Shown piece after piece: positions 37,207 to 46,385 of a stretch of DNA of 64,000 bases. Both the position numbers and the translations under genes were made by a program. The stretch is taken from positions 186,001 through 250,000 of the forward strand of contig CAVWLB010000010.1 of assembly GCA_963755695.1 (NCBI GenBank). The letters are read 5' to 3'. The notes below the pieces were generated by a model. The model was not told where the DNA came from. It did no database searches and saw only the letters and a list, made by a program, of their open reading frames with translations. Source of the stretch: QHWT01 sp963755695. Lineage in GTDB: Bacteria > Acidobacteriota > Vicinamibacteria > Vicinamibacterales > 2-12-FULL-66-21. Positions within the stretch are counted from its first letter, which is position 1. Each line of letters begins with the position of its first letter.

Positions 37207-40147
37207 ATGTTGAAATTCCGCGTTTTCGTGCTGGCGCTGGCCCTTGCTGCCGCCGGCGCGACGCACGCCGCTGCGCAGGCGCCGGCGCCGGTACCACCGC
37301 CGGCTAGCCAGTCACCTGCGCCGGTTGCGCCGCAACAACCATCGCCGACCCTCCCGACTCCGGCCCCGGTGCCTGAGCCGCCGCAGCCTGCCACCCCGGC
37401 AGACCAGAGCACGGCGCAGCAGCCGACGCTGCCCAAACCCGCCAATGGAACGCTGTCGCTGTGCAACGGCATGTACCAGATTGGGCCGCCGTCGAAGCTG
37501 CCGCCGACCGGTTCGAAGCCGATCGTTTATCAGGTTGGCCCCTGCTTCGCGAAACAGGGCGGCCTTTCGGTCATCGACGCGAACACCTACCTGTATTACA
37601 TCCAGGTTCGGCCCAGCATCCCCTCGCAGGATCGCTGGATTCCCTACACCGATGCCACCGAGGACCAGATCGTCAACGGACTTCAAGGCGCTCTGGGCCA
37701 CCAATTTCCTCGACGATCTGTCGGCCGAGACTCACGACTACGTCTTTGCCAACGGTGTCGTCGGCAAGGTGGTCCTCTACAACATGGAGGAGCGCCAGCG
37801 GGTGAAGATCGTCGACTACGTCGGTTCGAAGCAGGTCGAGCAGTCGAAGATTGACGAGGAGCTGAAGAAGCAGAGCATTCAGATCCGCCTCGATTCGTTC
37901 ATCGACGAGGGACTGGTGCGCCGCGTCGCCGGCGTCGTGCACGACATGTATGCGGAGAAGGGTTACGAGTATCGCCGAGGTGAAGCCGGAGATCAAGCCG
38001 GTCGCCGGCGGCACGCAAGACGGTCAACCTCACGTTCAACATCACCGAAGGCCCCAAGGTCAAGATCCGGAGCAGTCGACTTCATCGGCAACAAGGCGAT
38101 CACGACGGCAAGCTCGCGCGCAAGATGAAGGAGAACAAGGCGCCCGGCTTCCTCGAAGTTCATCACCGGCGCCGGCACCTACAAGGAAGCCAAGTTCGAA
38201 GAAGACGCCGAGAAGGTGGTCGGCTACTACCGCGAGCGCGGCTACGTGAAGGCGCAGTGTCGGCCAGCCCGAGCTGAAGATCCTCGAGGACTCGAAGGAC
38301 GGCAAGAACCGGTACATCGAACTGCAGGTCCCCGTCACCGAAGGGCAGCGCTACAAGGTCGGCGAGTTCACGTTCGCGGGCAACACCGTGGTGAAGAGCG
38401 AGGGATTGCGTCCGCTGTTCAAGATGGACAAGGGCGATTGGTACAACGAGGAAAGTTCGTTCGCAAGGGATTCGAAAAGGCGAAGGAGCTGTACGGCAGC
38501 GGCGGGTACTTCGAGTTCAGCGGGTATCCCGACCTTGCGTTCCCGAACGACCCGGCGGCGCCGGCCAAGGGCGGCACGGCAACGGCAACGGCACCGGCAC
38601 CGGCGATGGCGACGGCGACGGCGCCGGGCCTCCTGGGCCGGCCGCTCCGGCCGCCGCCTCAAGCGCCGGTGAATGCCAAGGTGCAGCCGGTCGTCAACGT
38701 CACGATGCGGATGGAGGAAGGCAAGCAGTACTTCGTCAACCGCATCACGTTCGTCGGCAACACCACGACCCGCGACAACGTCATCCGGCGCGAAGTCCGG
38801 CTGTTCGAAGGCGACGTCTTCAATACCGAGGCGCTGAAGTACAGCGTCCGGCGGCTGAATCAGCTCGGATACTTCAAGCCGCTCGAAGGGGACGCCATCG
38901 ACGTCCAGAAGACGCCGAACGCGGACGCGCAAGGTCGACGTCAAGCTGAAGTTCGAAGAGCAGAACCGCAACCAGATCACCTTCGGCGCCGGCGTGTCGC
39001 AGTACCGAAGGGTTCTTCGGACAGCTCGCGTTCCAGACGTCGAACTTCCTGGGCCGCGGCGAGACCTTCAGCGTGTCGCTGCAGCAGGGCAATCGCGCGA
39101 AGAACTACCAGGTCGGCTTCACCGAGCCGTTCCTGTTCGACCGCCCGATCACCGCCGGCGTCGACGTCTTCAACCAGGAAATCCAGTATCTCGGCAGCTT
39201 ACACGCAGGCGTCGACCGGCATGAACACGGTGTGGGGATTCCCGGCGGGGCCGTTCTCGCGGTTCTTCGTCAGCTACAGCTACCAGAACGTCCAGGTGAA
39301 GGACCTGAACCCGCTCTACCTGACGGCGGCGACAACCTTCGACAACAACCCGTTCCTGGCCGACTCGCTGCTGCTCAATCAGGGAGGGGAGCGCCGGATC
39401 AGCAAGATCGGACCGAGCTACGTCTACAACACCGTCGACAACCCGATCTTCCCGACGACCGGCCGGCGGTTCTCGCGCGTCGTTCGATCTGGCCGGCCTC
39501 GGCGGCAACAGCAACTTCTACAACGGCGAAGGCCGAAGGCGTCTGGTACATGCAGCAGACCCGCCGCACCTCGTTCGGCTTCCGCGCCGCGATCGAATAC
39601 ATCAGCCGTACGGCAGCACAGCAGGAGCTGCCGATCTTCGAGAAGCTGTTCCTGGGCGGCGAGTACAGCATCCGCGGCTTCGACATCCGCAGCGTCGGGC
39701 CGCGCGATCCGGTGACGCGGCTGGTCATCGGCGGCAACAAGAGCCTGCTGTTCAACGCGGAGTATCTGATTAGCATCGCCGGCCCGGTGCGCCTCGTGCT
39801 GTTTGCAGACGCCGGCCAGGTGCGCGACACGGGCGAGCACTTCTCGTGGACGGAGAACCCGTCACCCGGCAGATCACGCCGGGCGGCATCACGCCGTTCC
39901 GCGGGCGACGTCCACCAGGTGCTGCCGTTCCTTCGCAACCCGCTGCCGAGCGCGCACGGTGCCCTACGACGAAGTCGCGGCGTTCAAGACGTCGACCGGC
40001 GCCGAGGTCCGGTTCTTCATGCCGGTCCTGAACGTGCCGTTCCGGCTGATCTTCGCGATGAACCCGTCGCGTGCGGGCGTGCTCGACAACAACTTCCAGC
40101 CTGAGAAAGAATTCAAGTTCAGATTCGCCGTGGGGACGACATTCTAG
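37207..40147 (+). CDS. bamA: Outer-membrane assembly factor BamA/Omp85 (many frameshifts)
   Basis: Inserts beta-barrel proteins into the outer membrane. Start MLKFRVFVLALAL with a signal peptide, then an unusual Pro-rich stretch (about residues 25-80) before the POTRA domains (KVKIRS-VDFIGNKAI, YYRERGYVKAQ, KVGEFTFAGNT, FVNRITFVGNTTTRDNVIRREVRL). The 16-stranded barrel follows with the hallmark FLGGEYSIRGFDIRSVGPRD and the terminal aromatic residue in AVGTTF. A Thr/Ala/Pro low-complexity insert lies near 38570-38640. At least twelve single-base indels interrupt the frame from 37684 onward (for example near 37684, 37972, 38019, 38155, 39005, 39481). Most are cured by removing one base. Confidence 0.92.
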
Positions 40148-40286
40148 GGAAGAAGCGCCTGAGCGCCAGGAGGAGCGCGTAGCGCGGCCCGAGCGAGCTG
40201 CTGGAGCGCGGCCCTTCAGGGTTGCTTCAGCGGGCGCTATGCCCGCGCCACGCAGATAGTGACTCTTAAACGAAGGGATAGTCTTA

Positions 40287-41008
40287 ATGAAACCGTTGAA
40301 GATGATGATTGGAACCGCCGCTCTTGCCGTGACGCTTGCGGCAGCTCCCGTGCTCGCCCAGGCGCCAGCCGCGCCGCAAACGCCGCCGGCCCAACCTCCG
40401 GCGACCGGGCAGCCACCCGCGACGGGGCAGCCTCCGACGACCGGGCAGCCACCCGCGACCCAGCCGCCCGCGACGAAGCCGCCTTTGACGCCGCCCGCGA
40501 CGGCACCAACGGCGCCGAAGCCGCCCGCGCCGTTTCCTCAGGGGGCGAAGATCGCGTTCATCAATATTCAGGCGATTGCCAGCGAATTCAGCGGCTGGCA
40601 AGGAGGCGTCGAAGCGGCTGGCAGACCTCAACACGAAGAAGGCCGCCGAGATCAGCGAGAAGAACAAGCAGCTCCAGGCGGCGCAGACCAAGCTGAATAC
40701 CGGCGGCGCCGTGTTGAGCGAAACCGCCCGCGGTCAACTCGAGAAGGACATCGACCGCATGCAGCGCGATATCCAGTTCTCGTCGCAGAACGCCCAGGCA
40801 GAGATGAACGAGCTGCAGAACGAGTTGCAGGGAGAGTTTCAGCAGAAACTGCTGCCGCTGGTGAAGGCCAGTCGCCGAGGAGAAGTCGCTCCACGCGGTG
40901 TTCAGCATCCAGGACTCCGGCGTCGCGTACTGGGATCCGGGCCTCGACATCTCCGACGAAGTGATCAAGCGCCTCGATACGACGAAGCCGGCCACGCCGA
41001 AGAACTAG
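40287..41008 (+). CDS. skp: OmpH/Skp-family periplasmic chaperone (two frameshifts)
   Basis: Start MKPLKMMIGTAALAVTLAA with a signal peptide, then a Pro/Thr/Gln-rich linker (PATGQPPATGQPPTTGQPP, about 30-85), then the Skp domain: KIAFINIQAIASEFS, a long helix (LQAAQTKLNTGGAVLSETARGQLEKDIDRMQRDIQF) and KLLPLVKAVAEEKSLHAVFS. Frame breaks near 40593 and 40870 are each cured by removing one base. Holds unfolded outer-membrane proteins for BamA, which is encoded just upstream. The Pro-rich linker is absent from E. coli Skp. Confidence 0.9.
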
Positions 41009-41156
41009 CGTCAATTTGGTGATCTGCAGATTTGGTAGTTTGGTAATTTGAGGTGCGCGGGCTCCCGCCCGCGCATCAATGCACGCGCGGCAGCGCGTGC
41101 GAGGCCAGATTACCAAATCACCCGATCACCAAATCACAATTTGGTAGACTTCTCCC
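41009..41156. repeat. Mirror array TTTGGTGAT / ATCACCAAAT with central GC hairpins
   Basis: ATTTGGTGATCTGCAGATTTGGTAG at 41014-41050 is mirrored by AGATTACCAAATCACCCGATCACCAAATCAC at 41108-41140. The middle holds GCGCGGGCTCCCGCCCGCGC and CACGCGCGGCAGCGCGTG hairpins (41055-41100). Words match those at 11397 and 13585. Confidence 0.8.
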
Positions 41157-42432
41157 GTGCCCTCCGTCATCGACATTCCCGCGGCCATCGACCGCCTCTG
41201 CTACCGATATCCCTTTCCCCTGGTCGACGCCGTTACCGAATATGAACCGGGGCGGCGTGTGGTGGCGGTCAAGAACGTCACCGTCAACGAGGATTTCTTT
41301 CAGGGGCATTTTCCCGGCGAGCCGTTGATGCCGGGCGTGCTGATGATCGAGACGCTCGCGCAGGTGGCGACGATCCTGTTGACGCACGGATCGGGGGCGA
41401 CCGGTACGGCGGCCAGGGCGTGGCTGCGGGGCGTCGACAAGGCGAAGTTCCGGCGGCAGGTCGTGCCCGGCGATCGCCTGCAGCTGGAGGTGACGCTCGG
41501 CGCGCGGCGCACCTCGATGGCGCGGGCGAAGGGCGGTCGCCAGCATCGACGGCGGGGTGGTTGCCGAGGCGGAGCTGGTGATGGCTCTCGAGCTCGCGCC
41601 GGCGGCGGGCGCGCAGCCGGGCGCCGACATTCATCCCACCGCACTCGTCCACCCGGCCGCGCGCATTGGTGCCGGGACGGCGATCGGCCCCTACGTTTCC
41701 ATCGGCGAGAACGTCGAGATCGGCCGCAACTGCAAGATCGGCAAGTCGACGGTCATCGACGGCTGGACGACGATTGGAGACGGCAACGAGATCTTCCCGA
41801 TGGCCTCGATCGGTCTGGTGCCGCAGGACCTGAAGTTCAGTGGAGAACCAACCCGGCTGGTGATCGGCGACCGCAATGTGATCCGCGAGTTCGTGACGAT
41901 CCATCGTGGGACGTCGGGCGGCGGCGGTCTCACCAGCATCGGCGACCGCAACCTGCTGATGGCTTACACTCACATCGCGCACGATTGTCACGTCGCCAAC
42001 GACACGATCTTCGGCAACGGCGCGACGCTTGCCGGCCACGTGTTGGTCGACGACTTCGCCAACATCGGCGCGTTCTCCGGCGTGCATCAGTTCTGCCGGG
42101 TGGGCAAGTACGCCTTCATCGGCGGTTATTCGGTGGTGACCAAGGACGCGTTGCCGTACGCGAAGACCGTCGGCAACCGCGCGCGCATCTACGGTATCAA
42201 CACCATCGGCCTGATTCGCCGCGGCTTCTCGCAGGAGCGAATCGCGAAACTGCGTCAGGCCTATCGTCACCTGTTTCACTCCAACACCAGCCGCGCGCTC
42301 GCGCAAATCGAGCGCGACGCGAGCCTTCAGTCGGACGAAGTCCGCTACGTCGTCGAGTTCATTCGTTCGTCCAAGAGGGGTGTCGGACTGCGGCGGCCGA
42401 GCAGGAGGCTCGAGGAAGTCGTCGAGGACTGA
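41157..42432 (+). CDS. FabZ-LpxA fusion: hydroxyacyl-ACP dehydratase + UDP-GlcNAc acyltransferase
   Basis: The first part (GTG 41157, about 145 residues) is FabZ with YPFPLVDAV, the catalytic His in FFQGHFPGEPLMPGVLMIE, and GVDKAKFRRQVVPGD. One inserted base near 41532 breaks the frame; removing it gives AKAVASIDGGVVAEAEL. The same frame then runs with no stop into LpxA (ADIHPTALVHPAARIGAGTAIGPYVSIG), a left-handed beta helix with hexapeptide repeats, the catalytic His in YTHIAHDCHVAN, and the C-terminal helical tail (GLIRRGFSQERI). FabZ makes the unsaturated acyl-ACP; LpxA uses the hydroxyacyl-ACP for lipid A. If the frame is right, the two are one polypeptide joined by a short Ala/Gly-rich linker. 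Confidence 0.8.
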
Positions 42433-42632
42433 ACGGGTCCTCGGTTTCTCAGGTTCTCGGGTTCTCAGGTTCGGGTTCTACGGGTTCGGGTTCTACGGGT
42501 TCCGGTTCTATGGGTTCCGGTTCTATGGGTTCTATGGGCTCAGAGAAGCTGACAACGTGAACCGGAGAACCTGAACCGGAGAACCCGAGAACCCTGAGCA
42601 CCCTGAGCAACCTGAGAACCCTGAGAACGCTG
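42433..42632. repeat. Mirror array GGTTCTCGG/GGTTCTATGG then GAACCTGAG/GAACCCTGAG
   Basis: About 12 GGTTC-type words (CAGGTTCTCGG, CGGGTTCTACGG, GGGTTCCGGTTCTATGG) from 42445 to 42540 are followed by the reverse-complement set (GAACCGGAGAACCTGAACC, GAGAACCCTGAGCACCCTGAG) from 42560 to 42628. The opposite-strand lipoprotein gene ends just beyond. Confidence 0.82.
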
Positions 42633-43052
42633 CTACGGGTGCGTCACCGTGATCGTGTAGGTGAACGGTCCGGTGGCGGGGGTGACGCTGCCGACATCGT
42701 AGATGCGCACGCAGAACGAGCCGCCTGGCTGCGCAGAGCCGGTGAGCGCGTTGGACTGGACTGCGGCGTCGTTTGCCAGGACCGCCTGGCAGATTGTTCC
42801 GAAGACGGTTCCCAGGCTGAACCCAACCGTCTTGCTGCTATCGGGGCCCACCGACGTCAGCGTTGCCGTCACCGTCCCCGCCACGCTGATGCTGAACGTG
42901 TGCGTGATCGCCCCGTTTTGCGCGAGCGTGCCGGCGAAGGTGTCGGTCACCAGTGGCGGGGGCGTTGGCGTGGTCGGCGTGGAGCTCCCGCAGGCGCCTG
43001 CCAGCGCGAGCAGCGCGCACAGCAGAACCCTGCGGACTGTCAGTCGGTGCAT
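42633..43052 (-). CDS. Putative lipoprotein, unknown function
   Basis: 139 residues from ATG 43052. Signal peptide with a lipobox-like end (LLALAGAC) followed by a Ser/Thr/Pro linker SSTPTTPTPP. The mature part is beta-rich (DTFAGTLAQNGAITHTFSISVAGTVTATLTSV), resembling a pre-peptidase/bacterial C-terminal jelly-roll type domain, but no family is certain. Opposite in strand to the lipid A genes around it. Confidence 0.68.
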   Translation of the reverse strand: MHRLTVRRVLLCALLALAGACGSSTPTTPTPPPLVTDTFAGTLAQNGAITHTFSISVAGTVTATLTSVGPDSSKTVGFSLGTVFGTICQAVLANDAAVQSNALTGSAQPGGSFCVRIYDVGSVTPATGPFTYTITVTHP

Positions 43053-43134
43053 TTCTCTCCCTATTCCCAATGATAAACTTATCGGCTGTGCAACGTGCAG
43101 CCGGCTTGGTCAATGACACGTCTTTAGACTTTCC

Positions 43135-43965
43135 GTGTCCCGCATCGGCTTGATCGCCGGCAACGGCCGGTTTCCCTTCCTTGTGCTCCAGGGCGCGCGC
43201 AGCCTCGGCCACGACGTGACGATCGTCGCCGTGAAAGAGGAGGCGTTTCCGGAGCTCGAGCAGGCTGCCCGCGATGCCGCAGCGGACCTGCACTGGGTCT
43301 CGCTCGGGCATCTAGGCAAGTGTATCAAGGTCTTGAAGGCATCCGGCGCGCGGCAGGCGGTCATGGCCGGACAGGTCAAGCATGCGAAGATCTTCTCCGG
43401 TATCGTACCGGACCTTACGCTGCTCTCGGTGCTGATGAAGCTCAAGGCGCGCAACACGGACGCGTTGATCTCCGCCGTCGCCGAGGTCTTGCGCAACGAG
43501 GGAATCGAACTGCTCGACTCGACCGCCTTTCTTGCCCCGCTTCTTGCCGCTGCCGGCCGACTGACGACGCGAGCGCCGAACGAGGAGGAGGCCGCGGATT
43601 TTTCGTTCGGCTATCACGTCGCTGACACGATTGCGGGGTTGGATATCGGCCAGACCATCATCGTGAAGGATCGCGCGGTCGTGGCCGTCGAGGCGATGGA
43701 AGGCACCGACGCCGTGATTCGTCGTGCGGGCGAGATCGCGGGGCCCGGCACGCGGGTCGTGAAAGTCGCGAAGCCGAAGCAGGACATGCGGTTCGACGTT
43801 CCGGTCGTCGGCCTGGCCACGATTGACGCGATGCGCGCTGCGGGCGCGACCGCAATGACCATCGATGCCGCCCGGACGCTGGTGGTCGACGGCGACCGCG
43901 TGTTCGCCGCGGCGAACGAGGCTGGCATCACCATCGTCGGACGGCCGGAGCCGGCCCGTGGGTGA
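43135..43965 (+). CDS. lpxI: UDP-2,3-diacylglucosamine pyrophosphatase LpxI
   Basis: 276 residues from GTG 43135. N-terminal IGLIAGNGRFPFLVLQGAR, then LPXI-type motifs including VMAGQVKHAKIF, LLSVLMKLKARNTDALISAVA, GLDIGQTIIVKDRAVVAVEAMEGTDA and FDVPVVGLATIDAM. LpxI replaces the unrelated LpxH in many bacteria and cleaves UDP-diacylglucosamine to lipid X. Follows FabZ-LpxA and fits the lipid A pathway. Its end overlaps the next gene. Confidence 0.93.
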   Translation: MSRIGLIAGNGRFPFLVLQGARSLGHDVTIVAVKEEAFPELEQAARDAAADLHWVSLGHLGKCIKVLKASGARQAVMAGQVKHAKIFSGIVPDLTLLSVLMKLKARNTDALISAVAEVLRNEGIELLDSTAFLAPLLAAAGRLTTRAPNEEEAADFSFGYHVADTIAGLDIGQTIIVKDRAVVAVEAMEGTDAVIRRAGEIAGPGTRVVKVAKPKQDMRFDVPVVGLATIDAMRAAGATAMTIDAARTLVVDGDRVFAAANEAGITIVGRPEPARG

Positions 43966-44896
43966 AACGCTCACCCGCATTGCGGTGATTGGTGCGGGCT
44001 ATCTCGGCCGCCATCACGCGCGCCTGCTCGCAGACCTCGATGGCGCGCATCTCACTGCCGTCGTCGACATCGAGCCGGAACGGGCGGCGGCGGCAGCTGA
44101 GAAGACCGGCGCGACCGCGTTCAGCGATTATCGCGAGCTGCTCGGCGAGGTCGATGCGGTGACGGTCGCGGTTCCTACCGAGCGTCATCGCGAAGTCGCG
44201 CTGCCGTTCCTCGAACGCGGCGTCGCCGTGCTCGTCGAGAAGCCGATCGCCCGGTCGCTGGCAGAAGCCGACGAGATGATTGCCGCGGCCCGCGCCGCTT
44301 CGGCGGTGCTCGCCGTCGGGCATACGGAGCGTTACAACCCGGCAGTGTCGGCGGTGCTGCCGCTGGTGTCGAGCCCGCGGTTCATCGAGGTTCATCGTCT
44401 CGGGGTGTTCCCCGACCGCAGCCTCGACATCGACGTCGTCTTCGACCTGATGATTCACGACCTCGACATCATTCTGGCAATGGTGAAATCCGAGGTGACC
44501 GCCATCGAGGCGGTCGGGGTGGCGGTATTGACGGAGCGGTACGACATTGCCAACGCGCGCCTCCGGTTTGCGAACGGCTGCATCGCCAACGTGACCGCCA
44601 GCCGCATCAGCCGCGACCGGGTGCGGAAGATTCGCTTCTTTCAACCGGACGCCTACATCTCGATTGACTACGCGGCACAGGAAGTTGAAGGCTATCGCCT
44701 GGTCCGGCGCGAAGGACAGCGGCCCGAGATTCAGGGCGGGCAGCTGCCGATCGTGCACGAAGAGCCGTTGAAGCGGGAGCTCGTGGACTTCGTTGGGGCG
44801 GTTCGCAGCCGCCGCCCGCCGCTGGTGACCGGCGAGGCAGGCCGCCGCGCGCTGGCCCTGGCGCAGGCGATCGCGGAGAAGATGGAGACAGTGTAG
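43958..44896 (+). CDS. Gfo/Idh/MocA-family NAD(P)-dependent oxidoreductase
   Basis: 312 residues from GTG 43958, overlapping lpxI. Rossmann fold at the start (IAVIGAGYLGRHHARLL) and the family catalytic Lys in the EKP motif (VLVEKPIA). The lipid A context invites comparison with GnnA, the UDP-GlcNAc 3-dehydrogenase that with aminotransferase GnnB makes a diamino sugar for lipid A; GnnB is not present here. This family is broad and the substrate is not known. Confidence 0.85.
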   Translation: MGETLTRIAVIGAGYLGRHHARLLADLDGAHLTAVVDIEPERAAAAAEKTGATAFSDYRELLGEVDAVTVAVPTERHREVALPFLERGVAVLVEKPIARSLAEADEMIAAARAASAVLAVGHTERYNPAVSAVLPLVSSPRFIEVHRLGVFPDRSLDIDVVFDLMIHDLDIILAMVKSEVTAIEAVGVAVLTERYDIANARLRFANGCIANVTASRISRDRVRKIRFFQPDAYISIDYAAQEVEGYRLVRREGQRPEIQGGQLPIVHEEPLKRELVDFVGAVRSRRPPLVTGEAGRRALALAQAIAEKMETV

Positions 44897-44916
44897 GGCG
44901 GGTCTTTAGACCCGCC
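44897..44916. repeat. Perfect hairpin GGCGGGTCT-TT-AGACCCGCC
   Basis: A 9-bp perfect stem begins on the base after the oxidoreductase stop and ends 9 bases before the UbiD start. Member of the recurring GGGTCT-AGACCC hairpin class. Confidence 0.75.
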
Positions 44917-44925
44917 GCGACGGAC

Positions 44926-46385
44926 ATGTTCAAAGACCTTCACGAGTTTATCGCGGCCCTCGACAGGGAGCGTGAGCTGGCCCGGATCGACGAGCCGGTC
45001 AGCCCGGAGCTCGAGATCTGCGCCGTAACCGATCGTGTATCCAAGTCGCCCGGCGGCGGTCCGGCGCTGCTGTTCGAACGGCCAACTGGCTACGACATGC
45101 CGGTAGCGATCAACCTGTATGGATCGATGAAGCGGATGTGCATGTCGCTCGGCGTGGCGACGCTCGACGATCTCGCACGCGAAATCGAGGAGCTGACGAA
45201 TCCGAAGATCCCCGCCGGCATCGTGGATACTCTGAAAATGCTGCCGACGCTTGGACGCTTGAAGGATCTGATGCCGAAGACGGTCAGCAGCGGCCCATGC
45301 CAGGAAGTCGTCAGGAAGAACGGAACGCTCGACGAAATCCCGATCCTGAAGTGCTGGCCGGAAGACGGTGGCCGTTACATCACCCTGCCGATGGTCTTCA
45401 CCAAGGATCCGGAAACCGGCATGCGAAACATCGGGACCTATCGCATGCAGGTATACGACGAGCGGACGACCGGCATGCACTGGCAGCGGCACAAGGGCGG
45501 CGCGCAGCATTACCGGGTCGCCGAGCGATTGGGCAAGCGCATTGCCGGTGGCGGTGGCGCTCGGGGTCGGACCCGGCGCTGCCGTTTGCCGCGACCGCGC
45601 CGATGCCGGAGGGGCTGGACGAGCTGCTGCTCGCGGGCTTTCTCCGGCGCGAGCGCGTCGAGATGGTGAAATGCGTGACGGTCGATCTCGAGGTGCCGGC
45701 CAACGCGCAGATCGTGCTCGAAGGGTACGTCGAGCCAGGCGAGCGGCGCCGCGAAGGGCCCTTCGGCGATCACACCGGGCTTCTACTCGCATCCCGACGA
45801 TTACCCGGTCTTCCACCTGACCTGCGTCACGCAGCGCAAGAGCCCGATCTACCTGACGACCGTCGTCGGCATTCCGCCGATGGAGGACTACTATCTCGGC
45901 AAGGCCAGCGAGCGCATCTTCCTGCCGCTGATTCGCAAGACGGTTCCCGAGATCGTCGACATGCATTTCCCCGCCGAGGGCATCTTCCACAACATCGTGA
46001 TCATCTCGATCGACAAGCGCTATCCGGGACACGCGCGCAAGATCATGAATGCGGTCTGGGGTCTCGGTCAGCTGATGTTCTCGAAGACGGTCATCGTCGT
46101 CGACAAGGACGTCGACGTGCAGAACCTGTCGCGAGGTGGCGTGGATCGTCGGCACGCATATCGATCCGGAGCGCGACATCCAGTTCATGCGCGGGCCGGT
46201 GGACGATCTCGAGGACGCGAGCGATCTGCCCGGCGTACGGCAGCAAGATGGGGATCGACGCCACGCGGAAATGGGCGTCGGAGGGCTTCAAGCGGCCGTG
46301 GCCGACGCGGATCGCGACCACCGAAGCCGCGGGCCGGCGCGCCGAGGAGATCTGGCAGCGGGTTCGCCAGGGATGGAGAGCATGA
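44926..46385 (+). CDS. UbiD-family prenylated-FMN decarboxylase (several frameshifts)
   Basis: Reads MFKDLHEFIAALDRERELARIDEPVSPELEI from ATG 44926. UbiD motifs: GGRYITLPMVFTKDPETGMRNIGTYRMQVYD, the catalytic E-R-E set with REGPFGDHTGFYS, and PIYLTTVVGIPPMEDYYLGKASERIFLPLI. About five frame breaks (two near 45545-45570, then about 45779, 46135 and 46228) are cured by single-base changes, mostly insertions. It needs the prenyl-FMN made by UbiX encoded at 51.3 kb. In a futalosine operon this is the likely decarboxylase of the naphthoate precursor (MqnL-type); that role is inferred from context. Confidence 0.88.

Noticed and set aside
45138..46385. Separate 415-residue ORF over ubiD
   Set aside because: Only short segments are UbiD-like in this frame; the rest is shadow. 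The true gene alternates frames because of indels.
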